DNA of 64,000 nucleotides from the NCBI RefSeq assembly GCF_963675165.1, contig NC_087383.1:4122979-4186978 (forward strand). The letters are read 5' to 3'. Positions within the stretch are counted from its first letter, which is position 1. Every line of letters begins with the position of its first letter. The position numbers and the translations under genes were made by a program. Below, piece after piece: positions 61,371-64,000 of this stretch. This DNA is from Halichondria panicea. Taxonomy: Eukaryota; Porifera; Demospongiae; Suberitida; Halichondriidae. The notes below the pieces were generated by a model. That model was not told where the DNA came from and made no database searches. It was given only the letters and a program-made list of their open reading frames with translations.

Positions 61371-63136
61371 CACAGAGACAGGATCGGTACAAGGCCGTCC
61401 AGTCGCTGGTGGACCACCTGGATGCCAAGGTGAACTGGATGCCAAGGTGAAGGAGACTAAACAAGGGATCCTCGGCACACTCTCTAAGTGTGTTGCCGTG
61501 GCAGCAGACAGCTCTCTAGGTGAGTCTCCATGGTAAAGTACTTGTATGGTTTCAACACTATTTTTGGGCCATTTTCTAAAGAAGGCTATACGCATTTATT
61601 CTTCATACGTAGATGCTTTCATAGCTGTTATTAAAGTTTCTGCATGACTGTACATGTATGTTTTGACACGGTTTAATTCCACGCTTTAATTACATTACTT
61701 AGCTTGTGTCCACTCATGCAGGTCCGTCTGTACTGGATATATTCCGTACACTGGTCCGCCACCTCCGTATCTCCATAGAAACTGTTTCAGAAGGCCCCTC
61801 TGACCTCACGTCCTCTCTGACCCGTCAGCAATCCATCACTATCATGCACTGTGGGGGAGTTTGCAGGAGTCCTTCCTGACTATCACAAGCCAGATATACT
61901 GGGGCTCATCAACTCTTATGTACCCGTGGCCTCAGGGGGTCTTGATAGCGGAGCCACCACTGGACTGTCTGTACATCCTCTGGCAGCTCAGGACACTCAA
62001 AACAGGTGAGAATGATATTTTAAAGCAGTTGCTTCATTTAGCTATTTGTGTACATGTATGTGTTTAGTTTCCTGTCATAAACACTGTTTGTACATGTACG
62101 TGTTCTCTGATTCTGGTGCCTTCGTGAATCCTGTTTATAGCAGTAACCTTTGAGTAGTTATACTTATTGTCCATATACATCAGAATTTATGGCAGTAAAC
62201 CTCCGAGGACGAGGGCGAAGAGAATGATCTGCTTATAATTATGTGACCATGCACAATAGACTGCATGCTTCCATAATTGTATTCTCTCCTTTATTATGCA
62301 GCCCCATGTTGACTACCTCCCTGGTCAAGTGTTTGAGGGCGGTGGCTGACACCTTTCACGCATCAGTGCTGGAGACTGCGTTCCCAGGGCAACTGTTTGC
62401 CTCCCTCGTCCAATTGCTCCTCATACGAGAGCCCATCACACAGGCCCTACTCTGGCATCGTCTCGTAGATCACCATGCCAATAAAGACAAGATTCCTCTC
62501 AACACGTGCGTGGATGTGTGTGTGTGTGTGTGTGCACCTTGCTATGTTCAGTGTGCATTTGAGGCGTACTAGATTTTATTTGTCAGTTACACAGGTCCAT
62601 ATGAGCTTTTGTCTTAACTTTCACTATAATTATATACAATCATATGTGCAGTGCTTACAGCTACATGTACGTGTATTTCCTTGTGCAGTGATTGGGTGAG
62701 TCTGGAGGCTGTCGGGCTCTCACTGGGTGTGGTTTTGAAAGGATTCATCTCTAAAACAGTCAACTCTCTCTTCACCAATCTCCTGGAACTGGCCAAAGCT
62801 CTCTGCACTAGCCCTGCTAACACACTCGCTTTCTACCAACTCGTATTTCTCCTGACACTGGAATTCTCTCATCAAGGGCTCTCAGATATACTGGTCTTCC
62901 TACACCAGCTGCAAGAGCTTGCTGTGAAGGAGAAAGGCCTTGAGGCACATCACAGAGTGGTGCTACATACTACAGTGGCGGGTGTGCTGTATCTAGCATC
63001 CAAGATTAGTCGAAACGAGGTACTCAAGATGCACATCGATGGAGTGATTGCTAAGAGGAGGGAGCCAGCTCCAAAGGCTATGGTGGGACATTGGGGTGAG
63101 TGTGTGTGTATGGGGGGCAGTCTTCTAAAGGGTGAG

Positions 63137-63404
63137 CAGGGTGTCATATAGGGGGGAAGGGGGATATCCCCCTCTAACTCCAATCCCCCTAAAATTTACA
63201 TTTAGGTACTAGTCGGAGTTCATAGCTGGCAATTTTACATACTAACAGCAAGAGCATACTAACAGCAAGAGTTTACTAACAGCAAGAGTTCATGATAAAG
63301 GTCTATTATGAACTCTCTTGCTAACAGTTGACCTTTTTTTGGCAAAATTTTTTAGTCACTTTTCTTATTACCCTCTCTATTTTAAAATTTTGTATGACAC
63401 CCTG
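63137..63404. mobile_element. CAGGG-ended MITE, 268 bp, GTGAG duplication
   Basis: Ends CAGGGTGTCATA and TATGACACCCTG. GTGAG at 63132-63136 and 63405-63409. Subterminal G/C runs (GGGGGATATCCCCC). Contains three tandem CTAACAGCAAGAG units near 63243-63285. Confidence 0.85.
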
Positions 63405-63459
63405 GTGAGTATGGGGCAGTCTTGTACATGTGTGGGGGACGGTATTGAGGGTTGAGTAT

Positions 63460-64000
63460 ACCTACCAGATCACGAAACTCCTGAATGGGCGGGCGCAGGA
63501 GTTGTTCTAAAAATCATAATTATTTTGCTTTGTTGACCCTTTACCCGTCAATTTGGTAACGATCATCACATGCATATACTAATTACAATGTTGTTTGCAT
63601 GGGAGTACATCTTTACCAAATGCATTAATTTTGATGTGTTTTCCTTTTACCTTCTAGAGTGGTAGTAAGGTCATCTAGACATGGAGGAGAAGCTGCTCAA
63701 GAGGTCTCAAATCATGGACCCGGGTGTCATGGCTGAGCTGGAGTGAGAATTGGAACTGACCAACAGCAAGGCAGATGTGAGTAGTTTTAAATTGGTATGT
63801 ACACAAGCACACTGTTTCTGTGGTACATGTATATCAGACTAGTCTTACAGGTTGCAGTAGATTTATTGTGTCATATCCGCGAGGTACCGGTGTAAGCAGA
63901 TGTTACATGTACGTGCCCATTCATATCTCTCATGCTAGAGGTTTGGGGTCACGTGACTGCGATTAGATTTAGGGTGAGTACGGAAAGAGGGGCCACTGTG
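63460..64000 (+). pseudogene. Duplicon copy 4, partial, runs off the window
   Basis: Matches copies 1-3 in order: CTTTACC..GTCAAT near 63538, GGGAGTACATCTTTACCAAA near 63600, and GAGAAGCTGCTCAAGAGGTC to GGCTGAGCTGGAGTGAG near 63690-63747. It begins about 370 bp after the last EFR3-like exon. Confidence 0.8.

Larger units (their letters stand above)
57530..63095 (+). pseudogene. EFR3-like gene, exons 1-10, with frame breaks
   Basis: Exons inferred: 57530-57715, 57939-58101, 58341-58465, 58632-58787, 58966-59097, 59411-59492, 61376-61519, 61722-62005, 62302-62505, 62689-63095; splice phases between them agree. Residue patterns follow EFR3, the palmitoylated plasma-membrane scaffold that recruits PI4-kinase III alpha: MATCFCCPKPRYKRLVDGLF with the N-terminal cysteine cluster, NSFVKFTEREEGNTPYHRQY, MNKIVPPFLFNM, then HEAT-like helices. 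Breaks: a short deletion after NMDKL in exon 1, a 17-bp tandem duplication in exon 7 (CTGGATGCCAAGGTGAA twice), and one base missing in exon 8. So it is a pseudogene, or the sequence has errors. The C-terminal part is not seen before 64000; a duplicon fragment follows instead. Confidence 0.75.

Noticed and set aside
60375-61536. Long overlapping proline/serine-rich open frames in several + frames
   Set aside because: They are one C-rich minisatellite translated in different frames; no start, domain or conservation pattern supports a protein.

Overview
The window looks like nuclear DNA of a sponge, most likely a demosponge. Genes have many short introns with GT..AG borders. Intergenic DNA is AT-rich and full of short palindromes (TATAATTATA, (GCAT)n). 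There is a local cluster of DEATH-NACHT-LRR (NLR) genes of the kind expanded in demosponges, and a 1231-codon intronless beta-helix/multi-membrane protein gene. The species is not determined; all calls are by eye, without database searches.

Layout. 1-8.2 kb: decayed exons of a cytoskeletal-type gene (+), then intact NLR gene 1 (-), then head-to-head an N-methyltransferase gene (+) whose last codons are cut by a Harbinger-like MITE. 9.4-16.1 kb: MITEs, two broken fragments of the membrane protein, then its intact gene. 17.1-31.9 kb: exons of a laminin-G-domain gene. Its last intron (about 13 kb) holds a LINE tail, an intact 10-exon KDZ-type transposase gene, an adjacent 17-exon gene coding a P-loop ATPase-like core plus a C-terminal PHD finger, and a 14-copy minisatellite. 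32.1-33.4 kb: an NLR pseudogene that has lost its NACHT domain. 33.4-37.1 kb: nested MITEs and kinesin-motor exon relics. 37.1-47.0 kb: second copy of the 5' duplicon, ending in a frameshifted NLR (copy 2) and the first codons of the methyltransferase. 47.0-48.2 kb: nested DNA transposons. 48.4-57.3 kb: third copy of the duplicon with an intact NLR gene 3. 57.5-63.1 kb: an EFR3-like gene, head-to-head with NLR3, with several frame breaks. From 63.5 kb a fourth copy of the duplicon begins.

How it fits together. An innate-immunity-type NLR gene has been multiplied together with a passenger block of dead kinesin/IQGAP-RGC-like exons, tail to tail. Copies differ in LRR number, frame breaks and mobile-element content. 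Because duplicate copies act as natural empty sites, several transposon insertions can be read base by base: a TA-duplicating MITE, TTA-duplicating Harbinger-like MITEs, a 9-bp-duplicating MULE-like family (58 bp to 796 bp, two members carrying a RecQ-helicase fragment), and four CAGGG-ended elements with 5-bp duplications.

The most unusual system is the paired KDZ transposase and ATPase/PHD genes inside the laminin-G intron. Both have mostly coherent exon phases and may be one young mobile element or a domesticated pair.
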